Positions 18,715-29,020 of a stretch of 64,000 bases of DNA are shown here, in pieces; position 1 is the first letter of the stretch; the number at the start of each line of letters is the position of its first letter. This DNA is from Nitzschia sp. DOCU1 (Eukaryota; Bacillariophyta; Bacillariophyceae; Bacillariales; Bacillariaceae). Made by a program: the position numbers and the translations under genes. The notes under the pieces are model-generated. The model was not told where the DNA came from. It made no database searches and saw nothing but the letters and a program-made list of their open reading frames with translations. The DNA lies in NCBI GenBank assembly GCA_951394045.1, contig OX595997.1, forward strand, positions 248,001-312,000, given 5' to 3'.

Positions 18715-20748
18715 CTAGTTTGCCTCGGTATCGGCCGAAAGCAGCCGGTCGATCAATTCAGCCTTGGTGCCAGAAACCGGAAGTCCAGCGACTCTTAGTT
18801 TTTCTTTCAATTCCACCACCTTGAGCGAAGAAAGATCGGCTTCTGTTTCCGTAAGACTTGCATGGTCATCAACATTGTCTTCAAATGACCCATCACCGTC
18901 CAAAATGGAATCCAACTCAGATTCCAGCTCACGTTCGGGAAGCGTCCGCTTAAAAGCTGACGACTGGCTGCTGGCAGCTTGTGCTGCAAAGTCACGATCG
19001 TCATCAGAGGCACCATCCTTGGGCACGCAACTCCATTCCTTGGTACGATCATCGATTTCGACACCGTACACTTCTGCCAATTCGTCACGAATGTCATCCG
19101 CGCGATCGTAATCCCTGGAAAGTTTGCAAGCAAAACGTTCGGCGAGTTTGGCAGAGATCTCGTTAATCTGCTCTGGAGTAAGATTATGATTACCCGTAGA
19201 CATGGGGGATTCCACGTATTCGTCGCTATCGACGTGCCATTCTCGATTCGCGTCGTCAATCGCGACATTGAATCGTTCACGGACTTCGCTTCGGATATCG
19301 TCAGCTACTGCAAAGTCGCGATTTTTCTTGGCCTCGGCTCGTTGGGCGATAAGGTCAGAGATCTCAGCCACTTCATCATCGGTCAAGCCCCCACCTCCAC
19401 GTCGAGTATATTCGAACTTGTCCTTGCGACCGCCCTTTTTCGAAGGGCCGCCATCGCCACTAAAGTCTCCTCCCACACTCCATAGTTTGAGTTTGTCGTT
19501 AATAACTACATCTAGCCCCTCTAATTCTTCTCGAATTTGGTCGGCCATGTCAAAATCTCGATTTTGCTTGGCGATGGAGCGCTCCTCGAGCCGAGCAGCC
19601 ACGTAATCTTCATCGAGCTTGGACAAGTCGCGAGAGGTTGTACTCTTGGCATATCCTCTTTGACGGAAAGACTCGGACATTTGTCGTTTGACATTGTTTT
19701 CCCTTCCAAAATCCCCGCCCACGCTCCACTCGCGAATGCGATCGTCGATTTGCACGTTGAATTTGTTCGCTAGCTCTTGCAGGATGGAATCAGCCCTGTC
19801 AAAGTCTCGAAGTTCCTTGCATTTGGCTCGCTCTTGTACCATAGAATCGATGTAACTCTCATCGCCAGATTCGGCCGAGTACAATGACTTTTGATAGGGA
19901 CGATTGCGATCCGACCGACTACCGGCCATGCGACCGGGTCGCCCGTCACTGCGGGCAACATCTCCAAAGGGTACTCCATCGGCACGCCATTCCTTGCGTG
20001 CATCATTTACATAGACGCCGCTAGAAATGAGCTGCGCTTGTATATCATCGGCCAAGTTAAAATCTCGATTCAGTTTTGCTTGTAGACGTTCTGCCAGCAA
20101 GTCATCAATTTCGGTTTGGGTGAACTGTGAAGTAACTGGCCCTGCATCGGGGCTTTGACGATAGTCGTGTCCTTGGGGACCGAATTCTCGCTGTTTCGGT
20201 GGTCTTCGGCTATTGGTGGGGGCATTGCCTCGCCTTCCCATGCCACTCCCCGATGCCGAACATCCCGTCCTCCATGTACGCTCCTTGTCGAACACACCGA
20301 CCGCAAAGTCCTGCAACAGTTGATCGCGAATGGCATCAGCAGTGTCAAAATCCCTACGTTTCTTTGCAGCTACTCGATCGCTGAGCAGCTGATTGACTGT
20401 ATCTTCGTCAATGTTAGAGCTGTCTCGTGAGGTATCTCGTTCATAGCCATGTCCTGACGATGAAAACGAACTGGATCGTCGTGGACTCCCAGAATAACTT
20501 GACGGACGGCGGCCGCCGCCACCCCCACCAGGGCCAGAGCGCTGCTTGTTCCAACCTGCATCGCCATCCACACTGTTGCCTACTCTCTCGCTAGCTTCGT
20601 ACTGAGATGGATCGAAATCTGCGTACCAATCATCGTAATCATCGCCACTGCCAAAACGACAAGTCTTAGTGCTGGGCCGTTGAGTAAGGATTGGCAAAAA
20701 AGCCGATACGGGAAGTCCCAAAAAACAAGCTGCCAATGCCAACTTCAT
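18715..20748 (-). CDS. Plastid protein with six CysRS-tail-like modules and a C-terminal SAP domain
   Basis: A 677-aa protein from the ATG at 20748. The leader MKLALAACFLGLPVSAFLP is a textbook diatom plastid presequence (VSAF cleavage). Six degenerate modules of about 45 residues lie at roughly 115-160, 212-255, 298-342, 380-424, 460-504 and 526-572. Their consensus is (I/V)-x-x-L-(L/I)-x-(E/D)-R-x-x-(A/C)-K-x-x-RD(F/Y)-x-x-AD-x-I, then V-x-I(D/N)D, then EW. That core, R-x-x-AK-x-x-(R/K)DF-x-xAD-xIR-xxL, is the same as the C-terminal helical hairpin of cysteinyl-tRNA synthetase, which contacts tRNA. Linkers are Gly/Arg/Ser-rich, RNA-binding-like. A SAP helix-loop-helix (about 637-672, LSSLKVVELKEKLRVAGLPV, SGTKAELIDRLL) ends the protein. 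No synthetase catalytic domain is present. A plastid nucleic-acid-binding role is inferred. Confidence 0.85.
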   Translation of the reverse strand: MKLALAACFLGLPVSAFLPILTQRPSTKTCRFGSGDDYDDWYADFDPSQYEASERVGNSVDGDAGWNKQRSGPGGGGGGRRPSSYSGSPRRSSSFSSSGHGYERDTSRDSSNIDEDTVNQLLSDRVAAKKRRDFDTADAIRDQLLQDFAVGVFDKERTWRTGCSASGSGMGRRGNAPTNSRRPPKQREFGPQGHDYRQSPDAGPVTSQFTQTEIDDLLAERLQAKLNRDFNLADDIQAQLISSGVYVNDARKEWRADGVPFGDVARSDGRPGRMAGSRSDRNRPYQKSLYSAESGDESYIDSMVQERAKCKELRDFDRADSILQELANKFNVQIDDRIREWSVGGDFGRENNVKRQMSESFRQRGYAKSTTSRDLSKLDEDYVAARLEERSIAKQNRDFDMADQIREELEGLDVVINDKLKLWSVGGDFSGDGGPSKKGGRKDKFEYTRRGGGGLTDDEVAEISDLIAQRAEAKKNRDFAVADDIRSEVRERFNVAIDDANREWHVDSDEYVESPMSTGNHNLTPEQINEISAKLAERFACKLSRDYDRADDIRDELAEVYGVEIDDRTKEWSCVPKDGASDDDRDFAAQAASSQSSAFKRTLPERELESELDSILDGDGSFEDNVDDHASLTETEADLSSLKVVELKEKLRVAGLPVSGTKAELIDRLLSADTEAN

Positions 20749-21137
20749 AGTAAGACGAACGATTCAGGGAAATAGAATAGAAAACTGGTGTTGACTAGTG
20801 CTTTAGAGTCCCAAACACCAAAGGCTGATAATGGTCGATGGCATAAAGAAAATGCCTCGAGGAGGAGATGGAAACGGCCGATCGCACCTTTTTTGGGTGG
20901 TGATGGGCATTCATGACTCCTATGGGACTCATTCATTTCCCGCTCCAGATGGAACTTGGCGCGCACGCGCATCCCAATCTGCTACACTCGAATGAGTCAA
21001 ATAGTCAGTCCTTCGCTCGGGGCTTTTTGCAAAAAAAAGATATCCAAAAAATATTAGGGAGCGCGTCGCGATCATTGTATCTTTCGTGCCGACGACACAA
21101 TTTCCCGTCGAGGTCATTGTTGAAGGATCTATTGAAC
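20749..21137. other. Divergent intergenic region
   Basis: Between the CysRS-module gene (minus) and alpha-mannosidase (plus). The mannosidase frame is open back to an ATG at 20913, which would add 75 non-conserved residues ahead of the signal anchor. Confidence 0.45.
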
Positions 21138-24100
21138 ATGACGCCGATCGGCAGAGTTGAAAAGCTGCTACTGCCGACACTGGTATTGATTTCAGCATGT
21201 TTGCTCTTGTGGCTTGGTGGGGCCGGCTATGGGTCGAATCCGCCATCCCCGGGGGAGATTCGCATGGACGTCATCAGCCCACCAAATCAGGCCAGTGCTG
21301 GCCCTGATCTCCCTCCTCCCACCAAACTGCAAGCGGACCTAGAAGACTCCACAGTGCTCAATATACATGTGGTGCCCCATACTCACGACGATGTCGGCTG
21401 GCTCAAGACGGTCGAACAATACTTCTACGGTCTCAACATGACCATTCAACATGCTTGTGTCAATGACATTCTGGATTCCGTCGTCTCGTCGCTCTTGGAA
21501 CATCCCGCCCGCACATTCACTTACGTCGAACAGAAATTCTTTTCCATGTGGTGGAAGCTGCAGGATGACGCAGTCAAAGATTCCGTCAGGTATCTAGTCG
21601 CCAACAAGCAATTATCGTTCGTCAATGGAGGATGGTGTATGCATGATGAAGCGGCGACGCATTTCATGGGGATGATTGACCAAACCACTTTGGGGCATCG
21701 ATTTCTCAAGAAGGAACTAGGTGTCATTCCCAAGGTGGGATGGCAGGTAAGAATGGCGGCCTTTACAACATCATCGTCGTCTTCAGATGCGTTTCACAGT
21801 CCTTGTTGCCGCATCTGATAACATTCTTCAGCTTGACCCATTTGGTCATTCGGCGACACAATCGTCGCTATTCACGTCCAAAACCGGACTAGATGCGTTG
21901 TACTTTGGAAGAATCGATTACCAGGATTTGAATAAGCGCCACTTTGAGAAGGATTGTGAAGGAGTTTGGAATAGTAGTCGCAACCTGCCAGACACGAGTG
22001 TCTTTTGGGGACTAACTGGAGGCTTTTCAGGTAAATGGATCGGCGTTTGTGCTCGACGCGATGTGCACATTTTTCCTAGTGTACGATCTTACAGTCTCCC
22101 CGGATCGACTACGGATAGGCAACTACGGTGCTCCACAAGGATATTGTTGGGATGTAAACTGTGAAGATACCTTTATCACGGATTTGAATCAGCATCAACT
22201 GGAGGCATCCATGCACAAACTCCTGGAAATGCTGAGAGTTCAAAGTGATCAAACAAAAGGGAATCACATCATGATGACCATGGGTTCAGACTTTCAGGTA
22301 GCTACGATCCGGCAAGCAAGGGACGGTTTGTTTCTCGTGCTGTATCTTACATTCATATTGTTTGCTTTCTCGTTTTCCTTTAGTTCCAACGGGCTCATGT
22401 CAACTTTGCTAATCTTGACCTGATGATTTCGACTATTACCGAAATGCAACGTCTGAACAAAGTAGATATTCCTGCGATGTTTGGGCCTCGCTTCGACAAA
22501 GTCAATATATTCTACTCATCCCCCAACTATTACACGGAATGCAAGTATAGAGAGCTTAAAGCAAGTGGGGCAAGAAGTACAAATGACTCCATCAAGTATT
22601 CAATAAAACAAGATGACTTCATGCCCTACTCAGATTGCGAACATTGCTTCTGGACAGGCTACTTCACCTCGCGGGCTGGGCTCAAACGACTTGAGAGAGT
22701 ATCGTCTTCCTTTCTCCTGGCGGCTAGACAAATTGAGTCAATGCTGGACTATACAGGCAAGCACGACCCATTTCATTGCCAACATGCGTTTGACGCGCTT
22801 GAGGACGCCGTGGGAGTTGCTCAACATCACGACGGCGTTTCGGGAACATCGAAGCAACACGTGGCGAACGATTACGCCAAAAGACTTCAGATAGGCATAG
22901 ACCGAGTTACGACGTGTACGACAAGAAAGCTACGTCGCCTTTTCTTTGGCGGCAACGCCACGGGTGCATTACCCGACTTGACTTTTTGTCAGCTTCTCAA
23001 CGAGACCAAATGCGACATATCTGAGGTACGTCTGGCGATCAATTTCTCGTGCAGTTTGCTTTATTCACTCGCAATTCTGACCAATGGATGAAAACAACAG
23101 CGAGCAACTCAACAAAATAACACTGATGTCTATGTTGTGGTCTACAATGGCCTAGCGCAAGAGCAAAACAGCATTATTCACTTGCCAGTGTCCAGCAAGG
23201 CCATGTACAGCGTCGAAGAGATTGGAATGAATCAATCCGTTGTCGACACCGCCGCTGCTATTCCTTCTTTTGGTGACGTTGGTGCAGCTCCCTATCGTAT
23301 CGCGTTCCAGGCTCGAAAGGTGCCTCCATTAGGTGCCAAAGTGTACAAGGTAGCCGTGACCAGAGATCGTAGCAAGTTTTCGTTAAGAAAGACACCGTTG
23401 CCGGTCTTGCCCCGTGAGCAGGAAAGAAAAATGTCGGAAGCAGGAGACGAAGGCGACGTGGTCCTGGCCAACGAGTATTTCAGTGCCATCTTTGATGGGT
23501 GAGTTGTCCTGGGCATGACTCTAGATCAAGTCTGTTATTCTCACCTTTGCTCTCACTTTCTTTGCAGGACAACCGGGGCTATAAAGAAGCTAAACATGCA
23601 AAATACGTCTATGAAAATAGGTAGCGAATGGGGCTACTATACTTCCTTTGATCACGATCTTGACGCTCCGGACGAGCCCAACAACAACAACAACAGACAG
23701 AATTCGGGGGCTTACATTTTCCGGCCCAGCACCACCGACCAGAAGCCCATCATTTTGAAACAGATTAGTGCAACATTTTACAACACAACGGCTGGGACCG
23801 AAGTTCATGCTCGATTTGAAGTTCCTTGGATCAAAACCGTGACACGAGTCATGAATGGTCAGCCCTTCCTTGAAGTAAGTTTCCCGACGTTGATGTTTGC
23901 GATGACGAGGTATTCGTTTTCCCTGACGCTGTTTGTTTTCAAATAATCAAGGTCACTTACTCGGTGGGGCCAATTCCAATCAGCGATGGGCGAGGAAAAG
24001 AGATCATAACTCGTCTGACGGGGCAAGTCACCAATGATGGAATCTTCTATACAGACTCAAATGGGCGTGAGTTTCTAGAAAGAAAGCTAAACCATCGTCC

Positions 24101-24908
24101 AACATGGAATTTGAATGTATTCGAGCCCGTGGCCGGCAACTACTACCCCGTCAATGCCGCAATTTACATTGAAGATAGCCTTGGTGCGGCCATGGCTGTG
24201 GCAACTGATCGGTCTCAAGGTGGAGCATCTCTGTTGGAAGGGAGCATAGAGTTGATGGTACAACGGCGTACGCTAGCCGACGATTGGCGTGGCGTTTTCG
24301 AGCCAATGAACGAAACAGATGGGGGAATCACGCCTTGTCCCCCGTACGGGAATGCTACACGGCTTGGTGACGGTGTAATCATCAAAGGCACGCACTACAT
24401 TCGAATCGGAAATGAAGGCGGAGCAAAGCTGGCTAGGTCCATGATGGACCAAGCGTTTGTGAATCCACTGGTCTTTGTTGGGAGCGCCCCTAACACTAAA
24501 ACGCCTGACTTTGTGGCTTCCCAGATTTCAGGATTGAAACAAGAGCTTCCTTCCAATGTTATGCTGATTACTCGGGCGCTACTGTATGGCGAACCAAATC
24601 CTACCTTCCTTCTTCGAGTCGGGCATCAATACGGCGCGGGAGAGGACAAAGAATTTTCCAAGCCAGTTTCGTTGGATTTGGCAAGTTTGCTCCCTGGCTA
24701 CGAAATCGTCGACGTGGTCGAGACGACTTTGAGCGGCAATCAAAATATTGATGACTGGAAAATGAGGCGACTTGACTGGGCTGGCGTTGATTCTGCTTCC
24801 GGTGATGTGGACAAGTCTTACAAGAGCCACCACCCCCATGTTTTGCAGACCGATGAGATCACACTGGAATCAATGGACATTCGTACCTTTTTGGTCCAAG
24901 TGAAGTAG
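21138..24908 (+). CDS. GH38 alpha-mannosidase (lysosomal/class II type)
   Basis: Seven exons: 21138-21746, 21832-22030, 22119-22297, 22384-23025, 23101-23498, 23568-23874 and 23952-24908. All introns are GT-AG (69-88 nt), and the spliced frame of 1096 aa is uninterrupted. An N-terminal hydrophobic segment (about 10-30) serves as signal peptide or anchor. Motifs: VVPHTHDDVGWLKTVEQYF (Zn-binding His/Asp), QLDPFGHSATQSSLF (Zn Asp plus nucleophile region), DALYFGRIDYQD, GSDFQ, and AQHHDGVSGTSKQHV (Zn His and the second acidic site). The enzyme trims alpha-linked mannose from N-glycans using a retaining, Zn-dependent mechanism. The length and the HHDGVSGT form favour the lysosomal/vacuolar MAN2B1-like group over Golgi mannosidase II (inference). 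Several N-x-S/T sequons are present. The ATG at 20913 is a possible longer start. Confidence 0.93.
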
Positions 24909-25276
24909 CAGAGTAACCGGGAGGCGCTGTTAGACGTGTGATCACGTCTATGACTAGCTGATGCCTATTGTTCTAGCTATTACATTGGGGAGATCTTCGT
25001 TTGTCATCCTTTAGATCCACCTCCTGCTACAATAAGCATTGCGTCCTTTATGCTTGGGCCGCCACGTGGCACCGGAGTCGGCGTCTGTTCGTCATCGGAA
25101 GGAAACTTCGTTTGGGTTTTAGCTCTTCTCCGCCGCCGCCCATTTCTACCGCGGTATCTTGGATGTGCGCTCTCTAAGGAATTTCGTGCCACTATTACGG
25201 CCAACACCCGCACCGACTCTCCCACAATTGCCGAATTGGAGTAGTAGCAACGACCTTCTGAAGCCAATATCCCAAT
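24909..25276. other. Intergenic region with a non-ATG minus-strand frame
   Basis: 3' flank of alpha-mannosidase and 5' flank of the fibrillin gene. A 100-codon minus frame (25306-25004) is protein-like in places (Arg-rich run, Gly-rich end), but it begins with GTG and overlaps the fibrillin start, so I do not call it. Confidence 0.4.
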
Positions 25277-25996
25277 ATGCCATTTACGCCCTACCGTCGT
25301 CGCCACTCTAGGCTTTGTATTTTCTTGTTGCTCCTCGCAAGTCCGATTGTCCGAACCTTTGAATTTCCCTTTCTTTCATTCAAACCGGCAACTTCCAGAT
25401 CTACAAACGCCGCCAACGCCCAGGAACTCTTAACAGCACTTCAAAGTCGAATCCAACAAGCCCCTAAGAATGGAATCAACACGCCACCCGAACTTGGAGA
25501 AGAAATAGTCACACTCTGCGAGAAATTGGAAAAATGCAACCCGACGCCACGCCCCGTTCGCAACGAAGCCAAAATGAATGGGTTTTGGAAAATGTTGTGG
25601 ACCAACTTTGAGCCCGTGGCGCCGAGCTCAGGAAAGCTTGGACCATTCACAGGGGACGTATATCAAGACATAGATTTTGTCAATGGAGTGGCTCGGAACA
25701 TTCTCCGTATTGATTTTCCGCCCATCATGGGTGAGCTTATGGCATCGGCATCCATTGTCAGCGATTCAACGATGGCTATCACCTTTGAAACTGTAGGCAA
25801 CAATATTGCGGGCAAGATCCCCTTGGGGCCCAAGATAAAGTTTGAAGCCAATAAGGAAATTCGATTATGGGAGCACGTCTACTTGGATGGCGAGATTCGG
25901 GTACTCTATGCGAGACGACAAGAAGATACTTCGAGCCGAGGATTCCTGTACGTGATGCAACGAGCCGACGACGAGCGATTCGAGACGAATGTATAG
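25277..25996 (+). CDS. Plastid lipid-associated protein / fibrillin
   Basis: A 239-aa protein from the ATG at 25277. The N-terminus is Arg-rich, then a hydrophobic core (LCIFLLLLASPIV) and RTFEFPF, compatible with a plastid bipartite presequence. The PAP/fibrillin domain runs from about residue 48 to 235: AQELLTALQSRIQQAPKNG, then IVTLCEKLEKCNPTPRPV, NGFWKMLWTNF, GDVYQDIDFVNGVARNIL, and the C-terminal RLWEHVYLDGEIRVLYAR followed by GFLYVMQRAD. Family members form a lipocalin-like barrel on plastoglobules or thylakoids and bind hydrophobic ligands. No enzyme activity is expected. The match is over the whole family length. Confidence 0.85.
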   Translation: MPFTPYRRRHSRLCIFLLLLASPIVRTFEFPFLSFKPATSRSTNAANAQELLTALQSRIQQAPKNGINTPPELGEEIVTLCEKLEKCNPTPRPVRNEAKMNGFWKMLWTNFEPVAPSSGKLGPFTGDVYQDIDFVNGVARNILRIDFPPIMGELMASASIVSDSTMAITFETVGNNIAGKIPLGPKIKFEANKEIRLWEHVYLDGEIRVLYARRQEDTSSRGFLYVMQRADDERFETNV

Positions 25997-26686
25997 ATAA
26001 CTCTTTTCTTTACTACGTAAATCGGGAATAATGTTGTAGCCCGCATCTATAAACTGGTACCTTTTGTAAGGAACAAACACGTGCTTGTTCTTTCCTTCAA
26101 ATGGCGGACAGGAGGATGTTACAATGGATGATAGTCTTTCATTGTCAGGAATAAGTAGCTGGTTGCAGTGGCATTGTAGTGCGTCATTTCATCTGTTGAG
26201 TAGTAGTTAGTAGCCCCGTCGCCCTTCGAAGGCAAGATCCCATGTACAATTCTCTGCAGTAGGTGCAGACCTCTATCATACCAAAGAGTGCACTTGGCTT
26301 CATTCTGCGGACCATGTGGGCGGGCTTCATACGTACCGTCAGTAATGTAGCTAATAAAAACAACCGTATCCTGAATAACATGGGGTTTCGAAAATAGAGG
26401 AATATCTTAATTATGCCCCGCTGGGGCGCCACACGTTTGGCGCGCCCTCCGATAGCTTGCGCCTCACATCATGCTCCGATGATGCCGGGCATCAATCTTG
26501 CGTTCCCGACATCACCTCTCAGTGGAACACGAAAGAAATGCGCTATTACTTTTTTGCCTCTTCGTCACAAGGATGCATGTCTGGATGATTCAGTTACAAT
26601 TTCCAAAGGCAACCAACTGTGTCGTTACTATTTTCATCGTTTTATCGCAATTCTTCTTATTCTAAACTGGTGCTGAATTTTGGACG
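25997..26686. other. Intergenic, no supported gene
   Basis: 3' flank of fibrillin and 5' flank of the thioesterase. An 87-codon ATG frame at 26413-26676 has no recognisable content. Nothing else seen. Confidence 0.45.
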
Positions 26687-27694
26687 ATGACGACGGCGAA
26701 GTTTGCAGGATCTCTTGTTGACTATGTCATGCTTCATTTCAAGAAGGGGCAAACTCTTCTCCCGGGGTCCAGGCCGGGATTTTCTCACGCGCTCAAGCTT
26801 TCCCACTCCACAATTGATCCGAGTCGAATCTCAATCGGAGACTCGACCAAAAAACAATGGAATTATCGCTATCGGCTTTCTCCGCACGTTCCCAAATACA
26901 GCGTTGGACTTTTCACAGCCTTGATGGACGATTTGAGTACGGATGCTTGCTTTCGTGTCGGCTTGCCGTCAGCCCCTGGTTTGTCGCTCCAAATGCAGAC
27001 AGAAGTCGTTGATAAAGTAAAAGCCAGGGAACGATTTCTGAATCCAACAGAAGAAAACAGCGAAGTCGATATCATCAATTCGGTGACGAAACTAGGGAAG
27101 ACAATTTCGCATACGAGAACGGACTTTAGATGTGCCCAAACCCAAGAATTGATTTGTTTCTCGTCTCACGTGAAGTACATGCCATCCGGCTCAGCAATGT
27201 TGGACCAACTCTTCGGCAATCGTTTCTTGTATGAATGGTACCTTTGGTTGGCGCTCCAAGAATCTAAAATTCCAGTCTACGAAGAAAAGCCACTCCTAGA
27301 TGATGTAATTCTGTCCAACTTGGAATACTGCGTTGACAACGCTGCCCGGTCAGAGCAGTCTGACGGTTCTCGACCTCTGGCTACATTTAATTGCAGCACT
27401 GAACATACCAATCCTTTCGGCGCGCTACATGGGGGCTGTCATGCTATGGTGATGGAGCAAGTGGCATTAACACACGCCCGGAGCGTATTACACTCAGACA
27501 ACGTCCTTCTTGAGGCTATGCAGGTGGAATACATTAGCGCAGGGCCAACCGGGCCGGTCGATGTCTACTGCGAAAACATTGGCGAGCCTTCCTTTCATGA
27601 AGATGGACAAAGTATCCACGTTCGAGTATTTATCAAACAGCCAAAGAGCGGTCGGATTTGCTCTGAGGGCAAACTACGATTGTCAGCCTTTTGA
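26687..27694 (+). CDS. Double-hotdog acyl-CoA thioesterase (PaaI/THEM-like)
   Basis: A 335-aa protein from the ATG at 26687. Two hotdog-sized halves are apparent. The N-terminal half (about 50-170) includes VGLFTALMDDLSTDACF, resembling the helix that precedes catalysis in hotdog folds, though degenerate. The C-terminal half (about 215-333) has the diagnostic STEHTNPFGALHGGCHAMVMEQVALTHA segment, corresponding to the N-x-x-G-xxHGG-xxxxx-(D/E) active-site motif, then LLEAMQVEYISAGPTGPVDV and a final strand with CSEGKLRLSAF. Such enzymes hydrolyse acyl-CoA or aryl-CoA thioesters to free acid and CoA. The substrate is unknown. No clear targeting peptide is visible. One active half paired with one degenerate half is common in this family. 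Confidence 0.82.
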   Translation: MTTAKFAGSLVDYVMLHFKKGQTLLPGSRPGFSHALKLSHSTIDPSRISIGDSTKKQWNYRYRLSPHVPKYSVGLFTALMDDLSTDACFRVGLPSAPGLSLQMQTEVVDKVKARERFLNPTEENSEVDIINSVTKLGKTISHTRTDFRCAQTQELICFSSHVKYMPSGSAMLDQLFGNRFLYEWYLWLALQESKIPVYEEKPLLDDVILSNLEYCVDNAARSEQSDGSRPLATFNCSTEHTNPFGALHGGCHAMVMEQVALTHARSVLHSDNVLLEAMQVEYISAGPTGPVDVYCENIGEPSFHEDGQSIHVRVFIKQPKSGRICSEGKLRLSAF

Positions 27695-28073
27695 ACGTAG
27701 ACATATTGTCATCAAGGCGATGAAACATTATTCGATACACTGTAGCGCACCAAAAGTGTCACCTACGATTTTTTATTCATCTAGCACAGAGCACTTCGGT
27801 CCATCGTCATTACCACGACGAAAATCAAGGCACGTTGCGACAACGATATTTGCAAAGCCGCGTAATCGCAGACAAAGAGTCAGATTCGTAGTGCTGCAGA
27901 GGTCTATGGTCTGCTCATTTGCTTCGATTTTCCATCGATGCGCGCTCGTCAAAGTTTTCGATCCATCCCGTTGCCATAGCGATTTTTCTGGTGGCGACAT
28001 GCCATTCTTTCCCCCGTAAGCCTTTCCTTGCTCTCCCCAAGACCGATACAGCCACAATGAAACCAACATAATT
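27695..28073. other. Convergent intergenic region
   Basis: 3' flanks of the thioesterase and EF-hand genes. A 105-codon minus frame at 27773-28090 overlaps the EF-hand gene's stop and is not supported. Confidence 0.45.
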
Positions 28074-28625
28074 CTATGATGAGATGTCAACTACACCATC
28101 GGCACCGATTTCGTACACTTTGTCATCACCATGGGCGGTTTCCTTTAAGTGCAGCGATCCTGCCGATTCTTCATTTTTCCGCCTCGGATCTCTGTCGGGA
28201 AATATCTTGTAGTAATCCGTTTCTGCAATAACAAAGTATCGATACGTGAACCATAAGGACTCATTTTCCCATTGAAATTCGAGTGATGACATTGTCTAAT
28301 ACTCACCGATATCACTTCCTTCGGCTGCATATGTCAGTTTCAGAGCATCCAGTGAAATTCCCGTGCTCGGGTGACAATCCAACGCTCGACACGCCATGAC
28401 ATACATTTCTTCCGTCAACATGGTTCCCGCCGTAGCCTTCTGCAGCGCTGATAATTCTGCAAACTTTAAGTGGTCATCTTTATCTGTATCGAAATGCTCG
28501 AATACTGCCCGGACTTTGTCTCGGAACCATTCACCGTCGTCCTCGCCCTCCGACGAGAAGAGAGGCGAAAGTACAGCAGACTCGTCGTTGTTGCTTTTAG
28601 CTTCGGTAGGAGCGTCCAAAGTCAT
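28074..28625 (-). CDS. Small EF-hand calcium-binding protein
   Basis: Two exons, 28625-28307 and 28222-28074, with an 84-nt GT-AG intron (28306-28223). The product is 155 aa. Residues 38-66 form one canonical EF-hand: the helix RDKVRAVFEHF, the loop DTDKDDHLKFAE with Asp at 1, 3 and 5 and Glu at 12, then the helix LSALQKATAG. A second, looser helix-loop-helix (YVMACRALDCHPSTGISLDALKLTY) lacks the Asp ligands and probably does not bind Ca. Exon 2 encodes ETDYYKIFPDRD and an acidic tail with VYEIGADGVVDIS. A Ca sensor or adaptor role is likely. No localisation signal is visible. Confidence 0.75.
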
Positions 28626-29020
28626 GTTCGTAGCTCAGATGATGGCAATCTGGATTGAGCTATATTGTTGTCTTGCTTGCCAAAGAGCTTACCGAAGTCA
28701 AACACTCAATGGTCTTCGAAATGAGCCGATCGATCCGCATCGAATTCGTGGACCGTGACCTTTATTCGTCGGCACGATGTTTGAGCACGTCGGACGCACG
28801 CAAGATGAAACTGATTCATCCGAGCAAACACCAGTAAATTTCATCGACTGACACGACCTGAAATTCAGAAAACGTTGCCTCAAATAAATGCGTAGAGAAG
28901 CGACGATGGTGAGAGGAGACGTCAGAAGCACAATGGACGTCAATTGCACTTTAGCATATCGCCCCTCTTCATGCCCTACACATCCTTTCGGTGAGGAGCT
29001 GAGAGTCAAAAAGTATCAGC
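28626..29020. other. Divergent intergenic region
   Basis: Between the starts of the EF-hand gene (minus) and the EngB-like GTPase (plus). No ORF or repeat of note. Confidence 0.45.

Noticed and set aside
25004..25306. Minus-strand 100-codon frame that reads protein-like
   Set aside because: It begins with GTG, has no upstream ATG in frame, and overlaps the well-supported fibrillin start.
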